From Dactylosporangium aurantiacum (lineage in GTDB: Bacteria; Actinomycetota; Actinomycetes; Mycobacteriales; Micromonosporaceae): a DNA stretch of 64,000 nt. The position numbers and the translations under genes were made by a program. The DNA is taken from positions 124,001 through 188,000 of the forward strand of contig NZ_JNYJ01000005.1 in the NCBI RefSeq assembly GCF_000716715.1, written 5' to 3'. Below, piece after piece: positions 36,339-45,424 of the stretch. Every line of letters begins with the position of its first letter. Position 1 is the stretch's first letter. Under the pieces are notes generated by a model. The model ran no database searches. It was not told the DNA's origin and saw nothing but the letters and a program-made list of their open reading frames with translations.

Positions 36339-36752
36339 ATGTATGAGGTGCTGGCGTCCACGGTGCTCGTCCTGCACTTCTGCTTCCTCGCGTACGTGGT
36401 GCTGGGCGGGTTCCTCGCCTGGCGATGGCCCAGGGCGTTGTGGCCGCATCTCGCGGCCGCCGCCTGGGGCCTCGCCGTGGTGAGCATCCCGCTCACCTGC
36501 CCGCTGACGCTGATCGAGCACTGGGCCCGCCGCAAGGCCGGCGAGACCGGCGTCGGGCGCGGCTTCATCGACCAGTACATCGAAGGCGTGCTCTATCCGG
36601 AGCGGTACACCCACCTGTTGCAGGTGCTGGTGGGCGTCCTCGTGGCGATCTCCTACGCCGGGATCTTCGTGCGCCGGCGCAGGCGCCGGAACACGACGCG
36701 GAACACGGCGCAGGGGTCCGGAGAAATGTCGGAGCCTACCGCTACGGTGTGA
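36339..36752 (+). CDS. DUF2784 membrane protein
   Basis: A 137-residue protein with three membrane spans and the family features VLHFCFLAYVVLGGFLAWRW, SIPLTCPLTLIEHWAR and FIDQYIEGVLYPE. The function is unknown. It starts 4 bases after the rnj stop, so it is probably in the dapA-rnj transcript. The basic RRRRRRN stretch after the last helix indicates a cytoplasmic C terminus. The ftsK promoter lies in its last codons. Confidence 0.87.
   Translation: MYEVLASTVLVLHFCFLAYVVLGGFLAWRWPRALWPHLAAAAWGLAVVSIPLTCPLTLIEHWARRKAGETGVGRGFIDQYIEGVLYPERYTHLLQVLVGVLVAISYAGIFVRRRRRRNTTRNTAQGSGEMSEPTATV
36743..36748 (+). promoter_or_regulatory. -10 hexamer TACGGT for ftsK
   Basis: Inside the end of the DUF2784 gene, six bases before ATG 36755. 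Confidence 0.5.
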
Positions 36753-36754
36753 CC

Positions 36755-39388
36755 ATGGCGGGCCGCACCTCTCAGGCCGGCCGCGGTAGCGGCACCCCCG
36801 GCGCCCGCGGCGGATCGAGCACGCCGTCCAAGCGGACAACTCCCGCGAAACGGGCGACGCCGGCGGCGACCCCGGCGCGGCGCACCACCCCGGCGAAGCG
36901 CGCCACGCCGGTCGCGCGGCCCACCGCACGCCGCGCGACGGCATCACGGCGCCGCGGCGGCGCGGTCGTCGCCACGCCCCTGGGGCTGCTCGGCCGGGGC
37001 ATGATCGCGCTGTGGATGGGCGTCGCGCACGGCGTCGGCTGGCTCGCCCGCGCCGTGGGCCGCCAGGCCGCCGGCGCCCGCGAGCTGGACCCCGCGCACC
37101 GCCGCGACGGCGCCGGCCTGGCCCTCATCGGCCTCGCCGTGCTGCTCACCGCCGCCGTGTGGTTCCAGTCGGCCGGGCCGGTCGGGCACTGGCTCGCCGG
37201 CATCTGCCACACGTTCATCGGCGGCGCCGCCGCCGTGCTGCCCGTGCTGCTGCTCATCGGCGGCGTCCGAGTGATGCGCTCCGACCCCGACGACGAGCAC
37301 CGCGGCCGCGGCCTCGTCGGCTGGACCGCGCTGTTCCTCGGCGGCACCGGCCTCATGCACCTCGCCGCCGGCAGCCCCGAGAAGCCCGACCTCATGGACG
37401 AGGCCGGCGGCCTGCTCGGCCGGGCCGGCGGCGGGCTGCTGGAGAAGGGCGTGACCGCGTGGGTCGCGGTGCCGCTGCTGCTCCTGCTCGGCGGGTTCGG
37501 CCTGCTGGTCGTCACCGCCACCCCGATCAGCCGCATCCCGCACCGCTGGCGGCAGCTGCGTGACCTGGCCCTGGGCCGGGTCGAGGACCCGACCCTCGAC
37601 GTCGACGAGGAGTTCGAGGAGCTCTACGAGGAGCCCGAGCCGCGCCCGGCGCGCCGGTCCCCGGCCCGCCGCCGGCAGGCCGCGCTGCCGCACCCGCTCG
37701 ACGACCCGGAGGGGCCGCTCGACAGCTACGACGCCTCGCCGCCCGACCTCGGCGCGGGGCTCGACGAGGACCCGATCGTCCACGACACGGTGGTGCTGCC
37801 CCGGCCGCCGGCCGCCACCACAGCGCGGAAGAAGGCGAAGGAGCTCCAGAAGGAGCCGCCGGAGCACTCGCCGCTGCCGACCAGGGCCGAGCAGCTGGCA
37901 CTGACCGACGCCGACTACAAGCTGCCGCCGCCCGACCTGCTCGGCACCGGCGACGCGCCGCGCGGGCGCACCCGCGCCAACGACGAGGTGATGAGCGCGC
38001 TGCAGGGCGTGTTCGAGCAGTTCGGCGTCGACGCGCTGGTCACCGGCTTCACCCGCGGCCCGACAGTGACCCGTTACGAGGTCGAGGTCGGCCACGGCGT
38101 CAAGGTCGAGCGGATCACGGCGCTGTCGCGCAACATCGCCTATGCGGTGAAGTCGCCCGACGTGCGGATCCAGAGCCCGATCCCGGGCAAGAGCGCCGTC
38201 GGCGTGGAGATCCCCAACCCCGACCGGGAGAACGTGGCGCTCGGCGACGTGCTGCGCTCGCGGGCCGCGACCAGCGACCACCACCCGCTCATCGTCGCGC
38301 TCGGCAAGGACATCGAGGGTGGCTACGTGGTGGCCAACCTGGCGAAGATGCCGCACATCCTGATCGCCGGCGCGACGGGGGCCGGCAAGTCCAGCTGCCT
38401 CAACTCGCTGCTGGTGTCGCTGCTGACCCGCGCCACGCCCGACGAGGTGCGGCTGCTGCTGGTCGACCCGAAGCGCGTCGAGCTGACCAGCTACGAGGGC
38501 ATCCCGCACCTGGTGACGCCGATCGTGACCAACCCGAAGCGGGCCGCCGACGCCCTCGACTGGGTCGTGCGCGAGATGGACATGCGCTATGACGACCTGG
38601 CCGCCGCCGGGGTCCGGCACATCGACGACTACAACCGCAAGGTCCGGGCCGGGCAGATCACCGCGCCGCCGGGCAGCGAGCGGGTGATCCGGCCGTATCC
38701 GTACCTGCTGGTCGTGGTGGACGAGCTCGCCGACCTCATGATGGTCGCTCCCCGCGACGTCGAGGACTCGGTGGTGCGCATCACGCAGCTGGCCCGCGCG
38801 GCCGGCATCCACCTGGTGCTCGCCACCCAGCGCCCCAGCGTCGACGTGGTCACCGGCCTGATCAAGGCCAACGTGCCGTCGCGGCTGGCGTTCGCCACCT
38901 CCAGCCTCGCCGACTCGCGGGTCATCCTGGACCAGCCCGGCGCCGAGAAGCTGATCGGCCGCGGCGACGGGCTGTTCCTGCCCATGGGCGCCTCCAAGCC
39001 GGTCCGCATCCAGGGCGCCTGGGTCAGCGAGACCGAGATCAACGACATCGTCAAGTTCTGCAAGGAGCAGCGCGAGCCCGAGTTCCGCGAGGGCGTCACC
39101 ACCAAGCCCGAGGACACCAAGAAGAAGGTCGACGAGGAGATCGGCGACGACATGGAGCTGCTGCTCCAGGCGATCGAGCTCGTCGTCACCAGCCAGTTCG
39201 GCTCGACCAGCATGCTGCAGCGCAAGCTGCGGGTCGGGTTCGCCAAGGCCGGCCGCCTCATGGACCTCATGGAGACGCGCGGCATCGTCGGCCCGTCGGA
39301 GGGCTCCAAGGCCCGCGACGTGCTCATCAAGCCCGACGAGCTCCCCGAGGTGCTGGGCGCGTTGCGCGCCGCGGAGGACGACGACTGA
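36755..39388 (+). CDS. ftsK: DNA translocase FtsK
   Basis: An 877-residue septal DNA pump. The start is a Lys/Arg/Thr/Pro-rich cytoplasmic stretch (repeats of TTPAKRATP), then four membrane spans between residues about 70 and 260, an acidic linker, the alpha-beta RecA-like motor (Walker A GATGAGKS at 539-546; Walker B LLVVVDELADL) and a C-terminal gamma winged helix (SMLQRKLRVGFAKAGRLMDLME) that reads KOPS sites. The linker is shorter than in E. coli. A 1-kb region without genes follows. Confidence 0.96.
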   Translation: MAGRTSQAGRGSGTPGARGGSSTPSKRTTPAKRATPAATPARRTTPAKRATPVARPTARRATASRRRGGAVVATPLGLLGRGMIALWMGVAHGVGWLARAVGRQAAGARELDPAHRRDGAGLALIGLAVLLTAAVWFQSAGPVGHWLAGICHTFIGGAAAVLPVLLLIGGVRVMRSDPDDEHRGRGLVGWTALFLGGTGLMHLAAGSPEKPDLMDEAGGLLGRAGGGLLEKGVTAWVAVPLLLLLGGFGLLVVTATPISRIPHRWRQLRDLALGRVEDPTLDVDEEFEELYEEPEPRPARRSPARRRQAALPHPLDDPEGPLDSYDASPPDLGAGLDEDPIVHDTVVLPRPPAATTARKKAKELQKEPPEHSPLPTRAEQLALTDADYKLPPPDLLGTGDAPRGRTRANDEVMSALQGVFEQFGVDALVTGFTRGPTVTRYEVEVGHGVKVERITALSRNIAYAVKSPDVRIQSPIPGKSAVGVEIPNPDRENVALGDVLRSRAATSDHHPLIVALGKDIEGGYVVANLAKMPHILIAGATGAGKSSCLNSLLVSLLTRATPDEVRLLLVDPKRVELTSYEGIPHLVTPIVTNPKRAADALDWVVREMDMRYDDLAAAGVRHIDDYNRKVRAGQITAPPGSERVIRPYPYLLVVVDELADLMMVAPRDVEDSVVRITQLARAAGIHLVLATQRPSVDVVTGLIKANVPSRLAFATSSLADSRVILDQPGAEKLIGRGDGLFLPMGASKPVRIQGAWVSETEINDIVKFCKEQREPEFREGVTTKPEDTKKKVDEEIGDDMELLLQAIELVVTSQFGSTSMLQRKLRVGFAKAGRLMDLMETRGIVGPSEGSKARDVLIKPDELPEVLGALRAAEDDD

Positions 39389-39467
39389 CCGACCCCGCGC
39401 GGGCCGGCTCGGATGGCCCGGGTGTCGTGCCTTGTCGCGGTCTCCGGGTGCGTGCCGTTCGTCGGAC

Positions 39468-39513
39468 GCGCCGGCGGCGTCGCGCGGCACGCGCCGGCGG
39501 CGTCGCGCGGCAC
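39468..39513. repeat. 23-bp perfect tandem duplication
   Basis: Two identical 23-base copies, 39468-39490 and 39491-39513, 80 bases after the ftsK stop. Confidence 0.9.
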
Positions 39514-39590
39514 GCGTCGCGGCCGTTGCCGTGGCCGGTGTCGGGGTGCGTCCCTGAGCGCGGGCCAGCCTCAGCCCGGGTCCGCCTCAA

Positions 39591-39689
39591 CGTGGGGCGT
39601 GTTTCGGCGTGGGGCGTGCCTCAGCGTGAGGGCGTGCCTCAGGGTGGGCGGTGTCTGCGTGGGCGGGTCTCTGCGTGGGCGGGTCTCAG
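39591..39689. repeat. Degenerate tandem array, six units of 15-18 bp
   Basis: Units begin CGTGGGGCGTG, CGTGAGGGCGT or CGTGGGCGGGT and end in a TCAG, TCTG or TCGG motif. The last two units are nearly identical, the first four diverged. Confidence 0.75.
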
Positions 39690-40441
39690 GGTGTGACGTT
39701 CGGTGGGCGGACGTGTCTGAGGGCTTTCCGCACCGGCTGCCCGGGACGTCGACCATGAGGTCCAGCATGTGTCCGGCCACGGCCGATCCCGGAGGCGCGC
39801 GGTCCATACCACGGGTCGTCTCGAAGAATCGTCGTTGAACGCTGGTGGTGTCGCTGGATCGCCGTTTCGGGGTGCCGGCAGTGTTGGGAGAGGGCGGGGA
39901 TCGCCGTTTCAGGCGTGGCGGTGCGAGGACGGCCGTCGGTTTTCGAGCCGGTGTGCTCGGGAAGCGTCCGTTCGACGCGCCGGCGGTGTCCGAGGCGTGT
40001 CCGCGTGCCGGGGCCCCTCGCGGAGCGTGTGTTCCGTTCGTCCGGCGATCCTGAGGCGTTCCGCGGCACCGCTGGGAGAGCGCCCCGCGTGGCCGCGTCC
40101 CGGAGTGCCGTGCCGAGCGGCGGCGCCGACCCAGCCGTACCAGGCGCACGGACGTGCCAGGCGAACGGACCTGCCAGGCGTACGAACGTCCCGCACCGGG
40201 CGGCACCCCGCTCAGATGGGCGTTGCGGTGGCTGAGGCCACGATCCCCGGGCGGCGACCACCCAGTGCGGCTCGCCCGGCATCGACCGGTGCGGGGCTCG
40301 TGTGAGCGGTGCCGCGCGTGACCTGGCGACCGGCGACCCGGGACGACCCTGCCGCACGACGCGGGCCGGAGTTGACGTTGGAGGGTGAGGTCGGCAGGGT
40401 GACCTGAGCGGTTCGAGGGTCGAGGCGGGAGCTGGGCGGCG

Positions 40442-41362
40442 GTGTTGGCGGCGTTCGTCCCGATCTGGGCGCTGACCCTCGTCGGCTTCGTCGCCGGTCG
40501 CACCGGTGTGCTCGGGTTCGGGGCCGTCGACGTGCTCGGGCGGTTCGTGTTCTACGTGGCGATGCCCGCGGCGCTGCTCGACACGTTGACCAGGCAGCCG
40601 ATCACCGGGTTGGCCGGGCGGGGGGTCGCGGCGTTCGTCGGGGGGACCCTCGCGGTGGCGGCGGTCGGGTTCGGGGTGGCGCGGTGGGTGACGCGGCGGG
40701 CGCTGGGGGAGCAGGTCATCGCCGCCATGGCCGCCGGGTACGTCAACGCCGGCAACCTCGGGATCCCCGTGGCGGTGCAGGTGCTGGGGGACGCGTCGTT
40801 CATCGCGGTCGTGCTGCTCATCCAGACGACGGTGCTGACGCCGGTGATCCTGGGGACGCTGGACGTGGCGCGCGACGACCGGACCACGCGACGGTGGCGG
40901 CGGCTCGCCACGGTGCCGCTGCGCAGCCCGGTCATGCTGGCCTGCGTCGCGGGGGTGGTGCTCGGCGCCGCGGGGGTGGAGCTGCCGCGGCTGCTCGCCG
41001 GGGTCGTCGCGCTCCTGGGGGACGCGGCCGTGCCGTCGGCACTCGTGGCGCTGGGGTTGTCGCTCGTACCGGCCGGCGACGCCGACCAGGTGCCCGCCCG
41101 GCCGGCGGAGGTGGCGCTGTCGGTGCTGCTCAAGTCGTGCGTGCAGCCGGTCGTGTGCTTCCTGCTGGCCAGGTTCGGGTTCGGGCTGGACGGGGATGTG
41201 GTGTTCGCGGCGGTGCTGTGCTCGGCGCTGCCGACGGCGCAGAACACGTTCGTGTTCGCCCGGGCGTACGGGGTGGACGGGCGCTTCCCGCGCGACGCCG
41301 TCGTCGCCTCGACGGCGGTGTCCATGGTGACCCTGACCGTCGCGACGGCGCTGCTGGGATGA
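40442..41362 (+). CDS. AEC-family (auxin efflux carrier-like) transporter
   Basis: A 306-residue membrane protein with about ten spans in two five-helix halves and the broken-helix motif GYVNAGNLGIPVAVQVLG in the first half; the second half contains LCSALPTAQNTFVFARAYG. The family exports carboxylates and other small anions; substrate unknown. GTG start. It is followed after 16 bases by a regulator gene on the same strand. Confidence 0.87.
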   Translation: MLAAFVPIWALTLVGFVAGRTGVLGFGAVDVLGRFVFYVAMPAALLDTLTRQPITGLAGRGVAAFVGGTLAVAAVGFGVARWVTRRALGEQVIAAMAAGYVNAGNLGIPVAVQVLGDASFIAVVLLIQTTVLTPVILGTLDVARDDRTTRRWRRLATVPLRSPVMLACVAGVVLGAAGVELPRLLAGVVALLGDAAVPSALVALGLSLVPAGDADQVPARPAEVALSVLLKSCVQPVVCFLLARFGFGLDGDVVFAAVLCSALPTAQNTFVFARAYGVDGRFPRDAVVASTAVSMVTLTVATALLG

Positions 41363-41378
41363 GGGGATAGTTGGTCGG

Positions 41379-42005
41379 GTGGATGCCGCAGCGATCGCCG
41401 CCCTCGCCGAGCCGCAGCGCCGGGCCGTGTACGAGCACGTCGCCGCCGCCGGGGTGCCGGTCAGCCGCAACGCCGTCGCCGACGCGCTGGGGATCGGGCG
41501 GACCCTCGCCGCGCACCACCTGGACCGGCTGGCCGAGGCCGGGCTGCTCGAGGTGTCGTTCGCGCGGGTGAACGGGCGCAGCGGGCCCGGCTCGGGGCGG
41601 CCGTCGAAGCTGTACCGGCGCACCGGCACCGAACACGAGCTGAGCCTGCCGCCGCGCGACTACCGGACGCTCGCCACGGTGTTCGCCGACGCCGTCGAGG
41701 AGGCGGGCGTCGAGCCGGTCCTGTTCGAGGCCGCCCGCAGGCAGGGCGCCCGGCTGCGCCGCGACGACGCGCCGGTGGACGAGCTGCTGCGCGGGATGGG
41801 CTACGAGCCGTACGAGGACGGCCCGGTGTGGCGGCTGCGCAACTGTCCGTTCGACGGTGTGGCGCGCACCCACGCGGCGCTCGTCTGCGGGGCGAACCTC
41901 GCCCTGCTGGAAGGGGCGCTCGGCGCCCGGGTGGAGATCGATCCGCGGCCGGAAGGGTGCTGTGTGACCGTTCGGCGGACTAAAGACAACGACGATGTAT
42001 TTTAG
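41379..42005 (+). CDS. COG2345-like winged-helix regulator with C-terminal cysteine cluster
   Basis: A 208-residue protein. The N-terminal ArsR-like winged helix (RRAVYEHVAAAGVPVSRNAV, AHHLDRLAEAGLLEV) is followed by a ligand domain. Near the C terminus is NCPFDGVARTHAALVC, then CC 23 residues later. Cysteines in this arrangement bind a [4Fe-4S] cluster in SufR of the same family, so an iron-sulfur or redox sensor is plausible; not proven. GTG start seven bases after GATAGT. Its TAG stop starts the TAGAAT hexamer of the next gene. Likely controls the AEC gene, itself or DUF3291. Confidence 0.8.
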   Translation: MDAAAIAALAEPQRRAVYEHVAAAGVPVSRNAVADALGIGRTLAAHHLDRLAEAGLLEVSFARVNGRSGPGSGRPSKLYRRTGTEHELSLPPRDYRTLATVFADAVEEAGVEPVLFEAARRQGARLRRDDAPVDELLRGMGYEPYEDGPVWRLRNCPFDGVARTHAALVCGANLALLEGALGARVEIDPRPEGCCVTVRRTKDNDDVF

Positions 42006-42008
42006 AAT
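42003..42008 (+). promoter_or_regulatory. -10 hexamer TAGAAT for the DUF3291 gene
   Basis: It overlaps the TAG stop of the regulator and lies six bases before ATG 42015; the flanking DNA is AT-rich. Confidence 0.7.
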
Positions 42009-42014
42009 CGGCGC

Positions 42015-42503
42015 ATGAGCTTCCACCTCGCGCAGCTGAACGTCGGCCGGACCGTCGGGCCGAAGGACGACCCCCGCATGGCCGGCTTCTACGGTGACCT
42101 CGACCGGATCAACGCGCTGGCCGACGGCTGGCCGGGGTTCGTCTGGCGGCTCGTCGACGAGGGCGGCGCCGACGCGACCTCGCTGCGGCCGTTCGGCGAC
42201 GACCTGCTGGTCAACCTGTCGGTCTGGCAGGACCTGGAGTCGCTGCGCGACTTCACGTTCCGCAGCGGCCACCTCGACGTGCTGCGACGGCGTCGCGAGT
42301 GGTTCGTGCCACTCGGCGCGGCGCACACGGTCATCTGGTGGGTCCCGGCCGGGCACATCCCCACGCTCGGCGAGGCGGGCGAGCGCCTGGACCTGCTGCG
42401 TCGCAACGGGTCGTCATCCGAGGCCTTCACCTTCCGCGACCCCTTCCCCGCAGCCCCGGCCCCGGCCGGCCCGGTACCCTCGGAGCATGCCCACCAACGC
42501 TGA
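42015..42503 (+). CDS. DUF3291 protein
   Basis: A 162-residue protein of the dimeric alpha/beta-barrel type: [18 protein letters not shown] start, [35 protein letters not shown] and the [12 protein letters not shown] strand. Function unknown; the fold is shared with small monooxygenases and heme-binding proteins. Its last codons contain the rimO promoter. Confidence 0.87.
   Translation: MSFHLAQLNVGRTVGPKDDPRMAGFYGDLDRINALADGWPGFVWRLVDEGGADATSLRPFGDDLLVNLSVWQDLESLRDFTFRSGHLDVLRRRREWFVPLGAAHTVIWWVPAGHIPTLGEAGERLDLLRRNGSSSEAFTFRDPFPAAPAPAGPVPSEHAHQR
42475..42480 (+). promoter_or_regulatory. -10 hexamer TACCCT for rimO
   Basis: Inside the end of the DUF3291 gene, six bases before ATG 42487. Confidence 0.6.
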
Positions 42504-43929
42504 CCGTCGCGTCGCCCTGCTCACCCTCGGCTGCGCCCGCAACGAGGTGGACTCCGAAGAGCTGGCGGCACGCCTCGCGGCCGGTGGCTGGTCGGTCACC
42601 ACCGACGGCACCGACGCCGACGTCGTCGTCGTCAACACCTGCGGCTTCGTCGCCAAGGCCAAGCAGGACTCGATCGACACGCTGCTCGCCGCGGCCGACA
42701 CCGGCGCCAAGGTCGTCGCGACCGGCTGCCTCGCCGAGCGCTACGGCGAGCAGCTCGCCGGTGAGCTGCCCGAGGCGGACGCGGTGCTCGGCTTCGACCA
42801 CTACCCGGACATGGCGGCCCGTCTCGACGCGATCCTCGCCGGCGAGACGATCGCGTCGCACGCGCCCCGCGACCGGCGCACCCTGCTGCCGCTGACCCCG
42901 GTCGCGCGGCAGGCGGCCGCCGAGGTCGTCGTGCCCGGTCACGGCGCGGGCAACCTGCCGGCGCACCTGCGCGGCGTGATGCGGCAGCGGCTCGAGTCGG
43001 GCCCGGTGGCGCCGCTGAAGCTGGCCAGTGGCTGTGACCGGCGGTGCACGTTCTGCGCGATCCCGTCGTTCCGCGGCGCGTTCGTGTCCAGGACGCCCGA
43101 CGAGGTGCTCGCCGAGGCCGAGTGGCTCGCGTCGAGCGGCGTGCGCGAGCTGGTGCTGGTGAGTGAGAACTCGACCTCCTACGGCAAGGACCTCGGCGAC
43201 CCGCGCCTGCTGGAGCGGCTCCTGCCGCAGCTCGCCGCGGTCCGCGGGATCGTCCGCGTGCGGGTGTCCTACCTGCAGCCGGCGGAGACCCGCCCGGGCC
43301 TGGTCGAGGCGATCGCCACGACGCCCGGCGTCGCGCCCTACTTCGACCTGTCGTTCCAGCACTCCAGCGAGCCCGTGCTGCGGCGGATGCGCCGCTTCGG
43401 CTCGACCGAGCGGTTCCTGGAGCTGCTCGAGTCGGTCCGCCGGCTCGACCCGGACGCCGGCGCGCGCAGCAACGTGATCGTCGGCTTCCCCGGCGAGACC
43501 CGCGAGGACGTCGACGAGCTGGCCCGGTTCCTCACCGAGGCCCGCCTCGACGCCGTCGGCGTGTTCGACTACAGCGACGAGGACGGCACCGAGGCCGCCG
43601 ACCTGCCCGACAAGGTGTCCGAGAGCGACATCAAGAAGCGGTACGACTGGATGAGCGCCCTCGCCGAGGAGCTGTGCGCGCAGCGGGCCGCCGACCGGAT
43701 CGGCTCGCACGTCGACGTGCTGGTCGACGACGTGCTCGACGACTCGGTCGAGGGCCGGGCCGCCCACCAGGCGCCCGAGGTCGACGGCTCCACGACCCTC
43801 GTGGGCGGCGACGGGCTCGACCCGTTCGCGCTGCGCCGCGGCGACCTCGTCCGGGCCAAGGTCGTCGACAGCGTCGGCGTCGACCTGGTCGCCGTGCCGA
43901 TCGAGATGATCAGTCCGGCGGACTCATGA
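42487..43929 (+). CDS. rimO: Ribosomal protein S12 methylthiotransferase
   Basis: A 480-residue radical-SAM enzyme that methylthiolates Asp in S12. The N-terminal MTTase domain has the cluster cysteines in [21 protein letters not shown] and [10 protein letters not shown]; the radical-SAM triad is Cys183, Cys187 and Cys190 ([13 protein letters not shown]); a TRAM domain ends the protein. The promoter fixes the start. Its stop overlaps the pgsA start (ATGA). Confidence 0.96.
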   Translation: MPTNADRRVALLTLGCARNEVDSEELAARLAAGGWSVTTDGTDADVVVVNTCGFVAKAKQDSIDTLLAAADTGAKVVATGCLAERYGEQLAGELPEADAVLGFDHYPDMAARLDAILAGETIASHAPRDRRTLLPLTPVARQAAAEVVVPGHGAGNLPAHLRGVMRQRLESGPVAPLKLASGCDRRCTFCAIPSFRGAFVSRTPDEVLAEAEWLASSGVRELVLVSENSTSYGKDLGDPRLLERLLPQLAAVRGIVRVRVSYLQPAETRPGLVEAIATTPGVAPYFDLSFQHSSEPVLRRMRRFGSTERFLELLESVRRLDPDAGARSNVIVGFPGETREDVDELARFLTEARLDAVGVFDYSDEDGTEAADLPDKVSESDIKKRYDWMSALAEELCAQRAADRIGSHVDVLVDDVLDDSVEGRAAHQAPEVDGSTTLVGGDGLDPFALRRGDLVRAKVVDSVGVDLVAVPIEMISPADS

Positions 43930-44639
43930 CGGTGTTGAAGCCCGTCCCACTGCTCAACGCGGCCAACGTCCTGACCGTCGTGCGGATGGTGCTCGTCCCC
44001 GTCTTCGTGATCTTCGTCGTGGCGGGCCGGATGACGGAGACCGGCTGGCAGATCGCGGCGGGCCTCACGTTCGTCGTCGCGTCGGCGACCGACTACGTCG
44101 ACGGGTGGATCGCCCGCACCCACAACCTCGTCACCTCCTTCGGCAAGGTGGCGGACCCGATCGCCGACAAGGCCCTCACCGGCGCCGCGCTCGTGCTGCT
44201 GTCGCTGTACGACCGGCTGCCCTGGTGGGTCACGGTCCTCATCCTGGTGCGCGAGTGGGGCGTCACGGCGCTGCGCTTCTGGGTGATCCGCCACGGTGTC
44301 ATCGCCGCCAGCCGGGGCGGCAAGGCGAAGACCGCCCTGCAGATCCTGGCGATCGGCTGGTACCTGACGCCGCTGCCGGACGGGCTCGCCGCGGTCGGGC
44401 CGTGGCTGATGGCGGCCGCGGTCATCGTGACGGTCGTCACCGGGTTGGACTACGTGCTGCGGGCGTACCGGGTCCGCCGCGACTCCCTGCGCCGCCGCGC
44501 CGCCGGCCAGCCGGGCGGCGGGGCCGGTGGCCCGGACGGCTTCGGCGACGGGCCGGGGGCGTCCTTACCGGACCAGATGCTCAGCGCCCCGGCCCCGGCC
44601 CCGGCCGTCGCGCCCACCGCCGACGAGCCGGTCGCGTGA
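43926..44639 (+). CDS. pgsA: CDP-alcohol phosphatidyltransferase, phosphatidylglycerophosphate synthase-like
   Basis: A 237-residue membrane enzyme with the CDP-alcohol motif D-x2-D-G-x2-A-R-x8-G-x3-D-x3-D present in full ([20 protein letters not shown] followed by ADPIADK). Six membrane spans; the last 50 residues are a Gly/Pro/Ala-rich cytoplasmic tail. It transfers a phosphatidyl group to glycerol 3-phosphate or a related alcohol. ATG overlaps the rimO stop, and its own stop overlaps the GTG of a minicistron. Confidence 0.92.
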   Translation: MTVLKPVPLLNAANVLTVVRMVLVPVFVIFVVAGRMTETGWQIAAGLTFVVASATDYVDGWIARTHNLVTSFGKVADPIADKALTGAALVLLSLYDRLPWWVTVLILVREWGVTALRFWVIRHGVIAASRGGKAKTALQILAIGWYLTPLPDGLAAVGPWLMAAAVIVTVVTGLDYVLRAYRVRRDSLRRRAAGQPGGGAGGPDGFGDGPGASLPDQMLSAPAPAPAVAPTADEPVA

Positions 44640-44755
44640 GCCGGGAAGCGGAGGTCGAGGGCATGAGCGGCCCGCAGCGCAGCGGAGGGCTGCGAATCGG
44701 CAGCTCAGGGTGGAGCTCAGGACGGCGCCGGAGCGCAGCGGAGGTGACGGCATGA
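44636..44755 (+). CDS. Minicistron A between pgsA and cinA
   Basis: Starts at GTG 44636 overlapping the pgsA stop (GTGA), or at ATG 44663 with its own GGAGG site, and ends in TGA overlapping the next minicistron's ATG. From ATG 44663 it encodes 30 residues beginning MSGPQRSGGLRI and ending SAAEVTA. It is one copy of an 89-bp tandem duplication. Not recognised; the peptide is Ser/Gly/Arg-rich. It may serve only to carry ribosomes from pgsA to cinA. Confidence 0.45.
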   Translation: MSREAEVEGMSGPQRSGGLRIGSSGWSSGRRRSAAEVTA

Positions 44756-44838
44756 GCGGCCCGCAGCGCAGCGGAGGGCTGCGAATCATGGGCTCAGGGT
44801 GGAGCTCAGGCCGGCGCTGGAGCGCAGCGGAGGCGACG
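44661..44838. repeat. 89-bp tandem duplication carrying ribosome site and start codon
   Basis: Copies at 44661-44749 and 44750-44838 differ at 7 positions. Each begins GCATGAGC and ends in GAGCGCAGCGGAGGNGACG, so each junction recreates a ribosome site plus ATG. The real cinA start (GCATGAGC at 44839) is the third copy of this boundary. Confidence 0.92.
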
Positions 44839-44844
44839 GCATGA
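44752..44844 (+). CDS. Minicistron B between pgsA and cinA
   Basis: Second copy of the 89-bp unit: 30 residues starting MSGPQRSGGLRIM and ending SAAEATA, closely similar to minicistron A. Its ATG overlaps A's stop and its TGA overlaps the cinA ATG. The coding frame and both ATGA junctions are kept despite seven differences between copies. Confidence 0.45.
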   Translation: MSGPQRSGGLRIMGSGWSSGRRWSAAEATA

Positions 44845-45326
44845 GCGCCGCCGAGGTGCTGTCGGTGCTACAGGAGCGGGGGGAGACCCTCGCCGTGGCC
44901 GAGTCGCTGACCGGCGGGCTGCTCGCGGCCGAGTTCGTCGCCGTGCCCGGGGCCAGCCTGGTCTTCCGCGGTGGGCTCGTCGCATATGCGACCGATCTGA
45001 AGGCCGCGCTGGTGGGCGTACCGCTGCCGCTGCTGAACTCGCACGGGCCCGTGGACCCCTCCGTCGCCGCCGCCCTCGCGGCCGGGGCCAGGGACCGCTG
45101 CGGCGCCGACTGGGCCGCCGCCACCACCGGCGTCGCGGGCCCCGATCCGCAGGCCGGCCAGCCCGTCGGCAGGGTCTACGTGGCCGTCGCCGGGCCGCTG
45201 CCGGACCATGCCGCCGTCCGGGAGCTCACCCTGCCGGGTGATCGTGCCGCGGTGCGCGCCGGAGCCGTCGAGGCGGCCGTCACGCTCCTCGCCGAGCGGC
45301 TGGCGATCACCATCACCTCGCGATAA
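44841..45326 (+). CDS. cinA: CinA C-terminal-domain protein (nicotinamide-nucleotide amidohydrolase type)
   Basis: A 161-residue protein consisting only of the CinA C-terminal (PncC) domain: [20 protein letters not shown] with the catalytic serine in the SLTGG loop, [19 protein letters not shown] and [20 protein letters not shown]. It deamidates NMN in NAD recycling. The N-terminal MoaB-like domain of full CinA is absent, as usual in many actinobacteria. ATG 44841 overlaps minicistron B. Precedes clgR. Confidence 0.92.
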   Translation: MSAAEVLSVLQERGETLAVAESLTGGLLAAEFVAVPGASLVFRGGLVAYATDLKAALVGVPLPLLNSHGPVDPSVAAALAAGARDRCGADWAAATTGVAGPDPQAGQPVGRVYVAVAGPLPDHAAVRELTLPGDRAAVRAGAVEAAVTLLAERLAITITSR

Positions 45327-45424
45327 CGGCGGGGCAGGGTGTCGATCGGCGCCGCACCAGGTACCGTGGCGGGTACCAGTTTTCGCGGGCTCCATTCGCG
45401 GACTGCCTCAGAGGGGGTGCCAAG

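Larger units (their letters stand above)
39389..40441. other. 1053-base stretch without credible genes, rich in degenerate repeats
   Basis: No frame here has family-like motifs, a ribosome site and normal codon bias together, although long overlapping open frames exist on both strands because of the GC content. It contains a 23-bp exact duplication (39468-39513), a degenerate 15-18-bp array (39591-39689), a repeated GGATCGCCGTTTC (39856-39868 and 39898-39910) and degenerate repeats around CCAGGCG (about 40138-40200). It may be decayed coding DNA or a structural spacer downstream of ftsK. I see no tRNA. Confidence 0.65.

Noticed and set aside
40400..40430. T-loop-like GGTTCGAG suggesting a tRNA
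   Set aside because: No matching acceptor, D or anticodon stems around it.
39571..40503. Long minus-strand open frames, and overlapping plus-strand frames, behind ftsK
   Set aside because: Translations are Arg/Pro/Thr-rich without domain signatures, overlap each other and contain the degenerate repeats; no ribosome sites.
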